From NCBI GenBank assembly GCA_038502055.1, contig JAXRKN010000045.1, positions 10,963,501 to 11,027,500 of the forward strand: a stretch of 64,000 nucleotides of DNA, in the 5' to 3' direction. The stretch comes from Tanytarsus gracilentus (lineage: Eukaryota; Arthropoda; Insecta; Diptera; Chironomidae). A program made the position numbers and the translations under genes. The notes under the pieces are model-generated. The model was given only the letters and a program-made list of their open reading frames with translations, had not been told where the DNA came from and did no database searches. Below are positions 37,479 to 48,904 of the stretch, piece after piece. The stretch's first letter is position 1. Every line of letters begins with the position of its first letter.

Positions 37479-37750
37479 AGGGTGACTAGATATTTTTGGA
37501 AATTTTTAGAACTGACCAACTTTCATTAAATTTATTTAAATTAAAAAATTAAAATTTAATTCAAATAAATTAAAAAAATAAAATTTGGTAAAATTTAATT
37601 TAAAACTTATAATTAAAATTAAAATTTAATTACCTAAATTAAATTTAAAAATTAAAATTTAATTAATTTATAAAAAATTAAAATTAAATTAAATTAAATT
37701 GAAAATTCAAGCATTATATTTTTTTCGAAAAAATTCCATATGGTCACCCC
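37479..37750. mobile_element. AT-rich foldback element with GGGTGAC ends
   Basis: Left end AGGGTGACTAGATATTTTTGG and right end ccatatggtcacccc form imperfect inverted termini sharing GGGTGAC. The interior is almost pure A/T and self-complementary (repeated AAATTTAATTT). This resembles a decayed MITE; the family is not identified. Confidence 0.5.
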
Positions 37751-38418
37751 AATGTTAAAATTCCAGCATAAAGTCCAGAAAACATTTAAAAACCCCACAG
37801 AAAAATTTTCAACGTCTTAAAATACAAAATTTTGAATTTTAAAATTTGAATTTGAATTTTTTCTGATTTTTTACCCCAAATCTTAACCCCATTTAATTTA
37901 AATTCAAGTCAGATCAAACCCTAAAAAATTCTTCTTCTTATTTTTTCCTAAAATATTCCCACCACCCAAAAACTCATTAAAAATTCTTCCTTGTTGATCA
38001 ATTTCTTAATTTTATCATCGAGAAAGTTCTCTTCACGGACGAGAAAGAAGAAGAAGAAATGAATGAATGAACATGAGTGGGAGGATGAGAGCATTTTTTT
38101 ACTGCGCTTTGTTGTGAATTCATTGAACTATTTTCGCCATCATCGTTGTTGGTTTTTTCTCTGCTTTCGCATATTTTTTCCTCCCATCGTTCGACTTTTT
38201 CTTTTCGCTCTCCCACTCGAATTTTTGTCATCGTAAAAAAAGGGAAGGAAAGAATCTTTCGTCATTTATTCTCTATCGATTTGCATCAGCAGAAGGAAGC
38301 AAAATTAAATTTTTAGGAAGTGTGTGAAAGAAAAATCGAAGAATATCAGTGAGTGACATCAAGAGAAAAGTAGGAGAATTTTTTGAAAGCTTCGAAGAGC
38401 TTTTGAAATTTGAAAATT

Positions 38419-38482
38419 ATGAAGACGTTACAAAAAAATTTGTTGATCATCGCGTTGCTCGCAGTTTCGATTTATTGCAGTG
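38419..38482 (+). CDS. SiaT: SiaT coding exon 1 (signal anchor)
   Basis: ATG at 38419 opens 21 codons plus one base and encodes the membrane anchor. Without splicing, the frame meets TAA at 38520, so the 52-base intron (gtaaag ... aatctttcag) is needed. Confidence 0.8.
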
Positions 38483-39724
38483 GTAAAGATGAAAATTTTT
38501 CAGGACATTTTGATAAAATCTAAAAATCTTTCAGCACCTCATCGATATCGGAAAAGTGCAATTTCTATGAAGCAGAGCGTGAGTGAAAAAATTTCGAGCG
38601 TTGAAAAGCCATCGAGCAAAGAGAAAAATAAAAATCCTCGAATGTCCTTCTCGAAAACATCAGAAATGACAATAATCGCTTCAAATCTCTTCCGATGTCC
38701 ATTGAATAAAACTGAGAAAGAGTGCGGAAGTAAAACAACTGATTTTAAAAATAAAGTTCTGAGAGAATTAATTAAAAGCATGAAGATGAACGGCGATGGT
38801 TCGGATCATAAAATTAATTTTTCAAATAATCTTAGAGAAATTTCAATTTCGACACTTTTAAGCACAAAAGTCAAGACAATAAGAAGAAAAACTTTTCCAT
38901 TCAACAACCATAAGCTAGGCGAGCTTTTACCAAAGTTGAAAATTTTCCATAAAAAACGAGCGAATTCGTGCGTGATTGTTTCATCAGCCGGAAGCATGTC
39001 TGGATCTGGATTGGGCGATTTTATCGATGGACACGAAATTGTTTTGAGATTTAATCATGCACCGGTTATTGGGTATGAAGCTGATGTTGGAAGTAGAACG
39101 ACAATAAGAATCGTTAACTCGCAGGTGAGAAAAAATAATTTTAAAAAATCGTTAAATTTTTGAATTTTTATTTAGGTCGTGAGCAAACCCGAGTTTGACT
39201 TTTTAACCTCGCCACTCTTCAAAAACATCACTTTAGCTGCTTGGGATCCAGCTGCGATCAATGCAACCCTCGAAAATTGGCTCGCCACTCCCGATTTTGA
39301 TCTTTTTACAAATTATGAAAAATTCATGCTCAAAAATCCGAACGCTGATTTTCATTTAATCGATCCACGATCACTTTGGGAGTTGTGGAAAATTCTCCAA
39401 GAATTTGCTCGCGTTGAAATTGTTGAAAATATTCCATCGTCAGGTTTCATTGGAATTGCTTTGCTGATGCCGATCTGCTCGAAATTAAACATCGTCGAAT
39501 ACATTCCAAGCACAAGATTGAATGGACGTTGTCATTATTACTCGGATGAGGTAAAATTTCACGTTAAATTATTTTTAATTCAATTTAAACTCTTTCAGAT
39601 CAATTTACGTTGCACGTTCGGTGCATGGCATCCATTGGCAACTGAAAAACTCTTCGCATACAGCATGAACTCAGCCAATGACTTTAAAGTCTTTCAAAAG
39701 GGAATTTTAAGCATTCAAAAGTAG
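38419..39724 (+). CDS. SiaT: Sialyltransferase (CMP-sialic acid:glycan alpha-2,6, GT29 family)
   Basis: Exons 38419-38482, 38535-39124, 39176-39550 and 39599-39724 join to a 384-residue type II Golgi protein. A short cytoplasmic start (MKTLQKN) precedes a hydrophobic signal anchor (LLIIALLAVSIYC). A Lys/Ser-rich stem of about 140 residues follows, then the catalytic domain. Sialylmotif L spans residues 167-218 (CVIVSSAGSMSGSGLGDFID ... RFNHAP ... DVGSRTTIRIVNSQ). Motif S starts at 305 (PSSGFIGIALLMPIC), and the VS motif HPLATEK at 354 carries the usual H-x4-E pair. The enzyme moves sialic acid from CMP-sialate to terminal Gal/GalNAc of glycoproteins. The single Drosophila homologue is alpha-2,6-specific and acts in neurons; that specificity is inferred here. 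It is somewhat shorter than the fly protein, mostly in the stem. Confidence 0.92.
38535..39124 (+). CDS. SiaT: SiaT coding exon 2 (stem and sialylmotif L)
   Basis: Encodes the stem and the whole of sialylmotif L, ending in phase 0 exactly after NSQ with donor CAG|gtgaga. The motif cysteine (residue 167) that forms the disulfide with motif S is present. Confidence 0.92.
39176..39550 (+). CDS. SiaT: SiaT coding exon 3 (motif S)
   Basis: 125 codons, phase 0 on both sides. It runs from VVSKPEFDF to HYYSDE and contains motif S (PSSGFIGIALLMPIC) with the partner cysteine. One candidate N-glycosylation site, NIT, lies near its start. Confidence 0.92.
39599..39724 (+). CDS. SiaT: SiaT coding exon 4 (motif VS, C terminus)
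   Basis: 41 codons and a TAG stop. Acceptor actctttcag. It encodes INLRCTFGAWHPLATEK with the conserved His and Glu of motif VS, and ends FQKGILSIQK. Confidence 0.92.
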   Translation: MNLRCTFGAWHPLATEKLFAYSMNSANDFKVFQKGILSIQK

Positions 39725-39748
39725 AAAAATTAAGTTTTTAATTAAATC

Positions 39749-39754
39749 TTTATT
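39749..39754 (-). terminator. Candidate distal Ran poly(A) signal
   Basis: The complement strand reads AATAAA here, 25 bases from the SiaT stop. An ATTAAA variant at 39969-39974 is nearer to Ran. If the distal site is used, Ran and SiaT transcripts overlap. Confidence 0.3.
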
Positions 39755-39910
39755 TAACCTTCTTAATCAGTAAATGTCCTCAACTTTATGAGACAATTTT
39801 TAGGCAATAGAATACAGAAAAAAAATTATAAAATATCAAAAAATTAATCAGTGAGAAAAATCGATGTAGAAAAACTAAGCAAAATGTGTTAAACTAAACT
39901 TTATAAGCTC

Positions 39911-39916
39911 AATAAA
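39911..39916 (+). terminator. Candidate SiaT poly(A) signal
   Basis: AATAAA, 187 bases after the SiaT stop. A second AATAAA lies at 39972-39977. Both fall in the 481-base gap between the convergent SiaT and Ran stops. Confidence 0.45.
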
Positions 39917-40205
39917 GTGAAGAAAAACTTGAGAAAAAAAATCAACGAACTTTCTTTGGAGGAATTTTTTTAATAAAATGGAAATTAACCAAAAAACGTT
40001 TCAATTTCAAAAGGAAATTCAAAAAAAAAATTAATTCGAATGCATAAATTAACTAAGAACTTTTTCAAATAGAATCCAAATTTTTACTGTCTTGAAAAGA
40101 TTCAAATTTTTCTTTACAAAATAGCGGAAACTTTCAGTTGTGAGCTCATTAAATGCCAAACAAAGTGTGAATGGATGGCGAAATTTTGTCGTCGGTTGCT
40201 GCATT

Positions 40206-40664
40206 TTACAAGTCCTCGTCGTCCTCGGGCAAGGCGGTCTTTTGTGCCTCCTCCATTTCACGCTCCAATTGATCTTGCCATGCCTTGTCCATTTTAACTT
40301 CTGGCGGCAGCAACGCTGGCATAGCGACAAACTCCAAATTGGGATCGCCGACGAGTTTACGAGCCAGCCACAAGAAAGGCTTCTCAAAGTTGTAATTTGA
40401 CTTGGCCGAGATGTCATAGTACTGTAAGTTCTTCTTTCTATGAAACACGATGCTCTTTGCCTTCACTTTACGGTCCTTAATGTCCACCTTGTTACCGCAC
40501 AATACAATTGGAATATTTTCACATACACGCACGAGATCACGATGCCAGTTGGGAACGTTTTTGTAGGTGATACGTGATGTGACGTCAAACATGATGATAG
40601 CACATTGTCCTTGAATATAGTAACCGTCACGAAGTCCGCCAAATTTCTCTTGACCAGCGGTATC
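40206..40664 (-). CDS. Ran: Ran coding exon 2
   Basis: Acceptor aacaattttttag, then GAT ACC GCT GGT (DTAGQEKF). It runs 152 codons to the stop and includes NKVD, SAKSNYN and the acidic C terminus. Confidence 0.95.
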   Translation of the reverse strand, partial: DTAGQEKFGGLRDGYYIQGQCAIIMFDVTSRITYKNVPNWHRDLVRVCENIPIVLCGNKVDIKDRKVKAKSIVFHRKKNLQYYDISAKSNYNFEKPFLWLARKLVGDPNLEFVAMPALLPPEVKMDKAWQDQLEREMEEAQKTALPEDDEDL

Positions 40665-40906
40665 CTAAAAAATTGTTAATGAAATTAAAAACTTTGGTGA
40701 TTTTAATTAGGACTTACCCAAACATTAAATCGAATAGCGCCACGATTTGTGTGGAAAACGAGCGGATGCACTTCGACTCCGAGAGTTGCAACGTATTTCT
40801 TTTCAAATTCACCAGTCATGTGTCGCTTTACGAATGTTGTCTTACCAGTGCCACCATCGCCTACTAAAACGCATTTGAATGTTGGAATATCTTGCTCGGC
40901 CGCCAT
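40206..40906 (-). CDS. Ran: GTP-binding nuclear protein Ran
   Basis: Exons 40718-40906 and 40206-40664 on the minus strand join in phase 0 across a 53-base intron to give 215 residues, the usual length of Ran. Ran drives nuclear import and export and spindle/envelope assembly through its GTP cycle with RCC1 and RanGAP. The P-loop GDGGTGKT (residues 16-23), switch I KKYVATLGVEVHPL, switch II DTAGQEKFGGLRDGYY, NKVD and SAKSNYNFEKPF are all intact. The protein ends in the Ran-specific acidic tail LPEDDEDL and lacks a prenylation cysteine. The start MAAEQDIPTFK fits arthropod Rans. It is convergent with SiaT. A 5' untranslated exon is possible but not resolved. Confidence 0.97.
40718..40906 (-). 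CDS. Ran: Ran coding exon 1
   Basis: 63 codons from ATG to Trp63 (FNVW), with donor TGG|gtaagt on the minus strand. Encodes the P-loop and switch I. Confidence 0.95.
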
Positions 40907-41786
40907 TATAGTTTACTTTTTGCAGTAAGGAGAGCTGTGAAGAGATTGAATTTTATTATTTTTCTGGATCTCAAATAATAATTCGACAGCTGGATCTCAA
41001 AAATGCAACAGATGTGTAACGAGTAATGAATTTTTTGTACACGATGTTAAGTCATCTTTTAAATGTGCTCTTAATTATTTTACTTTTTACATTTCTAATT
41101 AGGATGTTAATTTTAATTAAACTGGATCATTTTAACTCATTCTTGATCTCACATTCAAGCATTAATATACGTTGTAAGCAATTAAGAAACATCCAGCTGA
41201 CGTAAATTCTAAAAAACTCAAATTTCTAGAAATGATTCAGCAAGCCATTTTTTAATTTCGTTAATTAACGAAATTTTCAGGACATATAGCTCGCATAATT
41301 ATTAAAGACCTTCAATTAAAGGATATTAGAGCTATTTACCGGCTATTAAAGTGAATTTGATGGAATTTCTAAAGTAAAATTGACCGCGTTTTTGTTAATT
41401 TGCGAATTTCGACCTTAAAATGAAAACGAGCTTGGTCTTTAGTCGAAGAGTGTAAAAAATAAATTAGACTTTTTGACTCAATCAAAACAAATTAATGCAC
41501 AACAAACTTATGGATCCAGTAGCCGTCGATATTATCTTTCAATTAATTGCTTTAGTTTAATTAAATTTCACTCACTTTTATGATTTTTTGAATAATTTTA
41601 CAATTTCCAATGCAATGCTTTATATTGCTTGCCCTCCTTTTCTATGTATTTCTGTGTATTGACACGATTTTCTCACACATTTAAAAAATTCACCAATTCA
41701 TTCAAAAATTGTCTTTTTGGCTTTACTCTTTTGACCAAATGGTTTTGCTTCAGTGTTTTTTGAAAAAATACGTTACAAAAATTTGG

Positions 41787-41825
41787 CAAAAAGTATACAT
41801 TTATTTAAATTTACGGCCCCAACGG
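41787..41825. repeat. 39-base dispersed repeat, copy 1
   Basis: Matches 50659-50697 in the same orientation at 37 of 39 positions, including AAAAAGTATAC and TTTATTTAAATTTACG and CCCCAACGG. Confidence 0.8.
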
Positions 41826-42789
41826 GAAAAATTCAAAATATCAAAAAAGAAAAAAGTTTAATTTCATTCAATATAATTTTTATTTCTCATTTTTTTTTGA
41901 ACATGACATTGTCTTCTTTCTTTTTTTTATCATCATAATATATTTTTTTTTGACTTTCATTTTCTTGGTAGCGAAAAATAAACTTGAATTTTCACAAATT
42001 TTTACTCCATTCCATTTTATTAATTTTTTTAATTTTTCCTTTTTTAGTGTGCAGGGTGTGTTTGAAAACTTAAAGATTGGCCAATAAGATGTGTGTGTGT
42101 GTATGTGCAATATTTTTTTTTTGAAGCATTAAATTAATTTTTAAAAAACTTTCTTCACATTTTCAAACTTAAAGAATTTTTTTTCTGGATTTTAAATCGC
42201 TTTTCATTGATGTCATTCTTAAAATGTCTTTGAGTGGAATTTTTTAAACTTTTTTAAATCTTATTTATCGTCCTTATCATCTTATATCATTTTTTTTTCA
42301 AAGTAGAGAATTGACATGAATGTTATATAAATGGTAAATTAATTAATTAATGGCCCTAATCAGCTAAAATTTTGAGTGTGTGAGAGAGAAAGAAAAAGAC
42401 CTCGTTTCTCAATATTTTCCTCATTTTCTAATTTTTTTTCCTCTTAATGCCATTAAATATTAGAACTTTTTCACTTGGTTTTTTTATATGCAAAGAAAAT
42501 GAAACGTAGCTACATCGTTTTTATCAAACATTATTTAACGATTCTCACTATTTTTCAAATATAGCTATTCTCATATGAATCTTTTTATAATTTAATATTT
42601 AAATATAACCATGTGCTATTCAATCGTCAAATTTAAATCGAGTTCATATAAATAAATTTTATTATTAAAAACCTTCTTTTTTTCTGCCACTGTTAAATTA
42701 ACCACGTTTTTTATTAAACATCGTTAAATTACATTTTTTAATAGAGTGTGATTGTAATTAGAGTGAAAACATAAACATTTTATCGTTGA

Positions 42790-42949
42790 AGTGGTTGATG
42801 GAGGGAGAAATTTCGAGAGGGGTTTGAAAATTATAATTTTTTTATGGATTTGAATTTTTCATGGATTCAAAATTTAAATTTTTGTGTTAAAAACTTTTTC
42901 ACTCTAAAATTTCTCCCTCTAGAAAACATGTAAATTTTCCATCAACCAC
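42790..42949. repeat. Nested inverted repeat
   Basis: Outer arms GTGGTTGATGGA and tccatcaaccac and inner arms GGAGGGAGAAATTT and aaatttctccctct are inverted around an AT-rich centre, giving a 160-base foldback structure. Confidence 0.65.
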
Positions 42950-44656
42950 AAATTAATTCCATTTTCATTCACAACATAATAAATTAACATGATTAAAAAA
43001 TCAATTAAACTAAATTTGATTAAAAAACTGGATATTTTCATAATGGTATGCAATGCACGCTTTCTTCCTTAAGTTGTCACAATTATTTTTTTTATCATTT
43101 TTTCCTTTATTGCGCAAAAGCATATAGTGAGTGTGTTTGTTTCTTAAATGTGGTGTTTTTATTATTAATTATATGAATGAGATTTTTCATAATTTATTTT
43201 TAAGTTTTTTCTTCTTCTTGATGGCATTCAATAAATTTTATCGTAATTTTTTCTCTCGGTCGGTGTCGGTGGAAGAGAACGGAGTGGCTGAAGGAAGCAT
43301 CTCCATCCAGCCACTCGTTCAATTTTATCGCAATTATAATTAAATTTTGATCATTTAACTACGGTTTCATGGACCAGAGACGTCCACCAAGTGATAATTT
43401 TTATAGAATGAATTTTTTATCTTTTCACTTTCAAGTAAAAATCTGCGATTGTGTTCTCTTGAGTTTTCAATGGTTGGATTTTGGTTTTTCTTTCAAAGAG
43501 GAGAATTTTTGTCATCTAAAACTTTTTTCTGCTCAAGTGAGAGATTTTTATCTCAGATGTTTCGCTTATTAAACATTTAAAAGATTTTCTCTGCTTTTAT
43601 AATAATTTTTAAAGATATGCAAAAAGGAATTTTCACCACGTACATTTTCTGTTATGTGAGGGATTACTTGAGAGTAATTTGGATGGAAATTCCGAGCGAC
43701 TTGAGTCACCCAGAATTATTGACCTAAAATCTCAAGATTTATGACATTTTGTTGAATTTAAATAAATTTTTAAAATTTCTGTTGTGACAGTAGAAAAAAT
43801 AATTTTAACGGTCAAAAAATATTTGAATTATAAATGTCAGTTTTTTAAAGTCACAGCAGAGAAATAATTCAAAAAAACCGTTAGAATTTCAACACAGAAT
43901 TATTTAAATATCGAAAAAATATTAACCCAAATCCAAATGACCTACAAATTAATTCCACACAAAAATCCTTCTGAGAAAATCACAATCGAAATTTTCCCTC
44001 ACATAGAAAACTTGTTGGATGGCAAAATTGTCCTTCATTTTCATTTTATTGCTGCTTTCTTAATGCTTTCCAATCTCATGCACATGCTTAGAATGACAAT
44101 GGACAAGATTTTCTATTTTTTTCGTCTGATATTGCTGTCGCTACCGAGATATAGAGTTAGAGGGAGAGTGTGAAAAAGTCCATTGTTGTCATGTCGCTCG
44201 TTGTATCATTTCCCTTAATTTTGTCTCTTTCGAAAAAGCCGAAAAAAATTCTTTTGATTTCATTTTTTGGGGTGTGAAATTTTTTCTATTTCACTACAAC
44301 AATTTTTTAATCTTTCTGATATGGATTTCAGGTGTGTTTGTTGTATGTGTGTGCAATTTGTTAGAAGAGAAATGAGCGATGGCATTTTTTAAATGTTGTC
44401 CTATACAATTTTTGAGAAAAAAAACTCTTAAGGAGCTTTTAAATGTTTATTTTTCATTCTCCTTTTTTATGTACAGCCTTTTCTTCATTTTTCATCCTCT
44501 TTTGAGATTGGCAGTTTTCAAATATTTTTACCTTAGTCATTATTATTTTTTCTTCTTCTTTTCAGCCGATGGATTTTAAGGTTCTTTGTTTTCTTTGAAA
44601 GCTTTTTGATATCTTTTCTTAGTTAAATAGCGGATGATGACGGGATTTTAAAATAT

Positions 44657-44762
44657 CAAGAGGTGAAAGCTTTAAAATATTTTAAATTAAAATTAATTTT
44701 TTAAATTTTTAATAATTAAAAATTATTCAATTAAAGAAAGCTTTAAAGCTCTCACCCCCTTC
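44657..44762. repeat. AT-rich foldback hairpin
   Basis: Arms TCAAGAGGTGAAAGCTTTAAA and gctttaaagctctcaccccc are imperfectly inverted around an AT-only interior. Confidence 0.55.
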
Positions 44763-47700
44763 ACAAAAAGCTTTCAATGAAATATTTCACGATCGACTCA
44801 CACCATTATTTTTTTTAAATGAACACGAACTTCTTTGATTTTTAAATTTGTTAAGAATTGCAAACTTGAAGCTTGATTTTTTTGTCATTATTTTTTCTAA
44901 TTTTTTTATTCCTTTTCTTTAAATTTAGGTACAGTGAGAGAGAATAATTTTTTTCTTAAACTTCTTTCAAAATGTATGCTTGATTTTAATCATGAGAGAA
45001 ACTTCGCAAAAGTTGGATATGAAAAGAGATTTTTTTTTTGCTTATGAAATATTTTATATGCTAATGATAGCCAGTTGTTTGAGTGTTTTGTAGATATAGA
45101 AGCTAGTTTATGAAGAAGGAAAATTATTATCCTAAACATCATCAAAATGCACTTTTTCAAATCGTCGTTACATGCAAAATCTCACGGATAAAATTTCCTA
45201 CTCGCCCTCCTTTCGAAAAGAAACCTGAATTTACTGAGCTTTTAGTGATGAAAAAAATTTGAAAAGATTTGAGGGAGGAAAAATTTGAATCTCTACCTAA
45301 TCACGCTAAAAATGGACACATGAATCCACTTTAAATTTATTTATATTCACTTTTTATTATAAAACATGTTAACTCGGTTATTTACATGCGCGCCTGATGC
45401 GTAACTTTTTTTATGTTATTTTTTATTTTTTAATTAGCTTTCACACTCCAACTTTTGCGAACTTATGCAATGTCGCAATCGCGACTGTCATTTTGTGGGT
45501 AACGGGTGTCCTTATATGTGAAATTCTTATCTTAATTACGAATCTCAGCGGCTGTTGTGCCTAAATAAACACTCGACTATCCATAAAATCCATTCGCGTG
45601 CGACAATTTTCATTTTTTAACTCTTTTTTTTTTGTTAATTTTTATGTTAAGATTTTTTTATCTATAATCTACCGAATAAATAATTAAATGCTATTTTTAA
45701 GAGGCGAAAAAGATTTTTTTAGGTGCTTTCACTTTTTTCTTTTTTTTAAAGAGCAAGAGAAATTTTTCACATTTTTACCTTTTTTGAGAAAATTGCTTAA
45801 TATGCGCTTGATATAATTTTTTTCATGTTGACTTAAAAGTAACAAAAAATGAGGTCAGAAATGAATAAAAATTACGAAAACAAAAGGAAGACAAATTATT
45901 ATTTTTAGGTTAAAATTCATTAAAAAAAGTTTTGAGGTTGTGAATTTTATCCTTGTCGAAATTAACCGACACTTTTTGTGGGTTTTCTGTTTAATTAAAA
46001 CAAAACCAAATGCCACAAAAAAAATTGATAGAAAAGTTGTTCGTGGAAAATGTGGGAGCGAAAAATGTTGATGAATTAACATGAAAATAATTGGATCATT
46101 GTTTTTTTAGTGTTTAATTGTGAAAAAGGGTTTAAATCCTAAAAAATCTTTTTAAGGATTGGAAATTTTTAATAAAATTTCATTTTAAATTAATAAAATA
46201 ACCTCAAAAATTTTAAAAAAAAAACTATCCTCTAAAAAATTAAATAAAAAAGTTTACTACATAAATTGTGTATACGCAGTATGTTGTGTCCAATAATAAC
46301 TTTTTAAATTTTATACCTCGTAGCTTTAGCTCTCTTTCCCTCAATTTTTTTATTGCTTCAATTTGCCAATTTTTTTATATCTTTTTCAAAGCTTTTTTTA
46401 GTTCATCAACCTTATTTTCATATTTTTTAAATTAGCAATTAAACGAACATTTTTTTGTTCTTCTCTTTTCTTTTTGGAAACATGGAAAGCCTAGTGAATT
46501 TAAACTTGACTACATTTTATAACTTTTTACAAATATCTCTGCATCATTCGAGATTGTGTCATTTTCTGGACTAGAATCCGAAGCAATGATTTAATAATTT
46601 TTTTCCTATTCTATTAATGATGGAAAATTTTTAAGATATGAAAAGTTATTTCTCACATTTTAAAAATTTCTTATTCACCGTTCGTTGATTGATTTTTTTT
46701 TGTCTTCATTAAATGCTTCCCATCATAAACAAAAGCACAATATCGCGTCTCTGAAAAGCATTTCTTTTTTATATGGAACTTAAAACTCAAAAGTGCAAAA
46801 TCGTCTACTGATCATCGTCTCGTGAAAATGCTACTTAAAAGCACATAGATCAACATTAGAAAGAATTTTTTTCTCATTTTTTGTACTCACTTTTGATTAA
46901 ATATCTTTTTTTAATTCTTACAATTTATGCCAATTTTTTTTTCGATAACTGAATTTTTTAGAACTCGCTAATGTTGCGCGACGCACAAAAATTGAAATTT
47001 TGAGGGCGATTTGAGAATTTTTCATAACACTTAAAGTGTTGTCGACTCGACAATTTTCCTCCAATCGCAGTCAATTTTCCAAAAATATAAATTTTGAGAG
47101 AGAGCGACAAACTTTTTCATATCACACAATTTTTGCCTCTTTTCGAATTAATTAAAAGTTTAACATAGTTTGATTTTTAATTAAGAAGAAGAAAAACTAA
47201 AATTACCGCTTTAAAAATTCATCATCAATAACTGTAATGAAATTGCTTTAAATATTTTAATCCGAGAACGTCGCGTTGTCACTTTTCACGTTCTCTATTC
47301 TTACCCCGAAATTCTCGCGTTTTATATGTCACCTCTTAATCCCTGCCATCATCAAGACAAGATGACGAAAGCCAGCGAAAAGAAATAAGACCAAAAAAAG
47401 TTCTTTCGGGTTTTAATAAATTTTTTCTCCTTTTATTTTTTAACTCACGAAAATATCAACTGAATTTTAGACACTAATTTTTAACGGTTTATGTTTGAAC
47501 TTCTTTAGTACAAGCTTTAGAACTTTCTCAATTTTTCCCTCTATAGAAATTTGAATTTAAAATGACCGTTAATATTAAAAATTTAGTTTAAACGAAATAT
47601 TTTAAAAATATAAAGAGGAAAATTCTTTTTAACGAATTTTATTTCTTTCGCCACTTTACGTCATTCCGCTTGTTGCGAGGCAAAGAGCAAAAAAAATATG

Positions 47701-48823
47701 TGTTTTTTTGATGCGCGAGTTTGAAAAGTGACAACAATTCAGCAAAAATTTATTTGTCATAACTCGCATTTGTGAATGAAATAAAAAAAATAAAATAAAA
47801 AGCAATTTTTTATATGTGAATTGTGTTATTTTTATATTTTAATAATAATCATAATCATAATTTAAATATGGCTTATCATTCTCGTTAACAAACTCAAGAG
47901 AAAAAAATAATAATATCTAAATTTAATGGTAAAAAAGGATGAATTAATGATAAATCGAGGGAGGTTAACAGGATGATGAGGTTACACACATATACGCCTG
48001 ATGATTCAAAATGACATCGACAAATGTCGTCAGCAGGAAATTTATAAATGCAAGTCAGCAATCTTGAAGATCTGTGAAAAGAGAAAGAGAGAAAAATTGT
48101 GAGTACAATTCCATGACTTAGTGACAAAAGCGGGCGGCAAACTTTCATCAAATGCGATATCAACAATTATGTCGTCAATTTTAGGGGACTGCTGGAGTCT
48201 TCGAGCGTTAATGGGGAGGAAAAACTGTTGGATTTAATTGCCATAAACACAATAGCAATCAACCTTACAAAAAAACATTGAAATGCTCTTTTTTGTTCAA
48301 ATCTATATTGACACATTTTTGTGAAATTTACAGTCAAAAGATTTAGAAAAAAAAATTTCACCCCTTGATTTTAATTCACCCTCATTTACTTTCTTTTTAC
48401 TGGACGACATCGATAATTTTTTTCTTCTTATTTAACTTATTGGCAACACATTGAGATCGCATTACGGGTGGTATAGTTTACGTTGATCCAGTTAACACTT
48501 TTTATGCTCTCAATGAAAGCCATAGCAACATGTGTGCTCACTTCAAATTAACATCCTCCCTTTTTTTATAAATGAGCAATATAGAAATGGTGTACACAAA
48601 AAAAGTCATGAATAGGGTAAGAGCTAAGGGAGTGGGAGGCGACTAGCGAGTCTAACTTACTTTCAAGCTTTTCACGGCGAATAGCAATAAAAATATTTTC
48701 AGACAGTTAAAGATTACGGAATGAAACTCTCGAGATTTCCTTAATTTAATGTTTCCATTTCGTGGACTTACACACAAGAATGGAAAATTTTCTTCATTCC
48801 TTCAGACTCGCTCAGTCGTTCGA

Positions 48824-48904
48824 TTAAAAGTTAAAGTAGCCAACAACTGTTGATACAATCATGATTGTTAGAAGTGACAGGCACACAATTATGATGATTT
48901 TCTT
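48824..48904 (-). CDS. Syx1A: Syx1A alternative last exon 7 (membrane anchor, most distal)
   Basis: Acceptor tttcaactcgcag, then [20 protein letters not shown] and VGYFNF, stop TAA. It keeps the Cys at position 8 of the block. No closer canonical poly(A) hexamer was identified. Confidence 0.85.
   Translation of the reverse strand, partial: KKIIIIVCLSLLTIMIVSTVVGYFNF

Larger units (their letters stand above)
29162..38418. other. 9.3 kb region without a recognised gene
   Basis: Contains the NLF-1 3' UTR at its left end and the SiaT promoter at its right end. In between are AT-rich sequence, a CT microsatellite, a tandem array (31075-31430) and a foldback element (37479-37750). Open frames here are short, lysine- or phenylalanine-rich by composition, and lack family motifs. 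No RNA gene was recognised. Confidence 0.6.
40907..48823. other. 7.9 kb region without a recognised gene
   Basis: Lies upstream of Ran and downstream of the last syntaxin 1A terminal exon. It must hold the Ran promoter, which could not be placed; the sequence upstream of the Ran ATG (minus strand ctgcaaaaag|taaactataATG) could be a 5' UTR acceptor. It contains a 39-base dispersed repeat (41787-41825), a palindrome (42790-42949) and a hairpin (44657-44762). Open frames are short and without motifs. Confidence 0.6.

Noticed and set aside
38480..38533. Unspliced extension of the SiaT exon 2 frame upstream to 38480
   Set aside because: The exon 1 ATG with the 52-base intron gives a proper signal anchor, whereas the upstream extension has none and starts at a GTG.
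42160..42195. Ctccag-Lys-Lys-like start on the minus strand far from syntaxin 1A
   Set aside because: The frame stops after four codons, and it lies 6.6 kb beyond the last good anchor exon.
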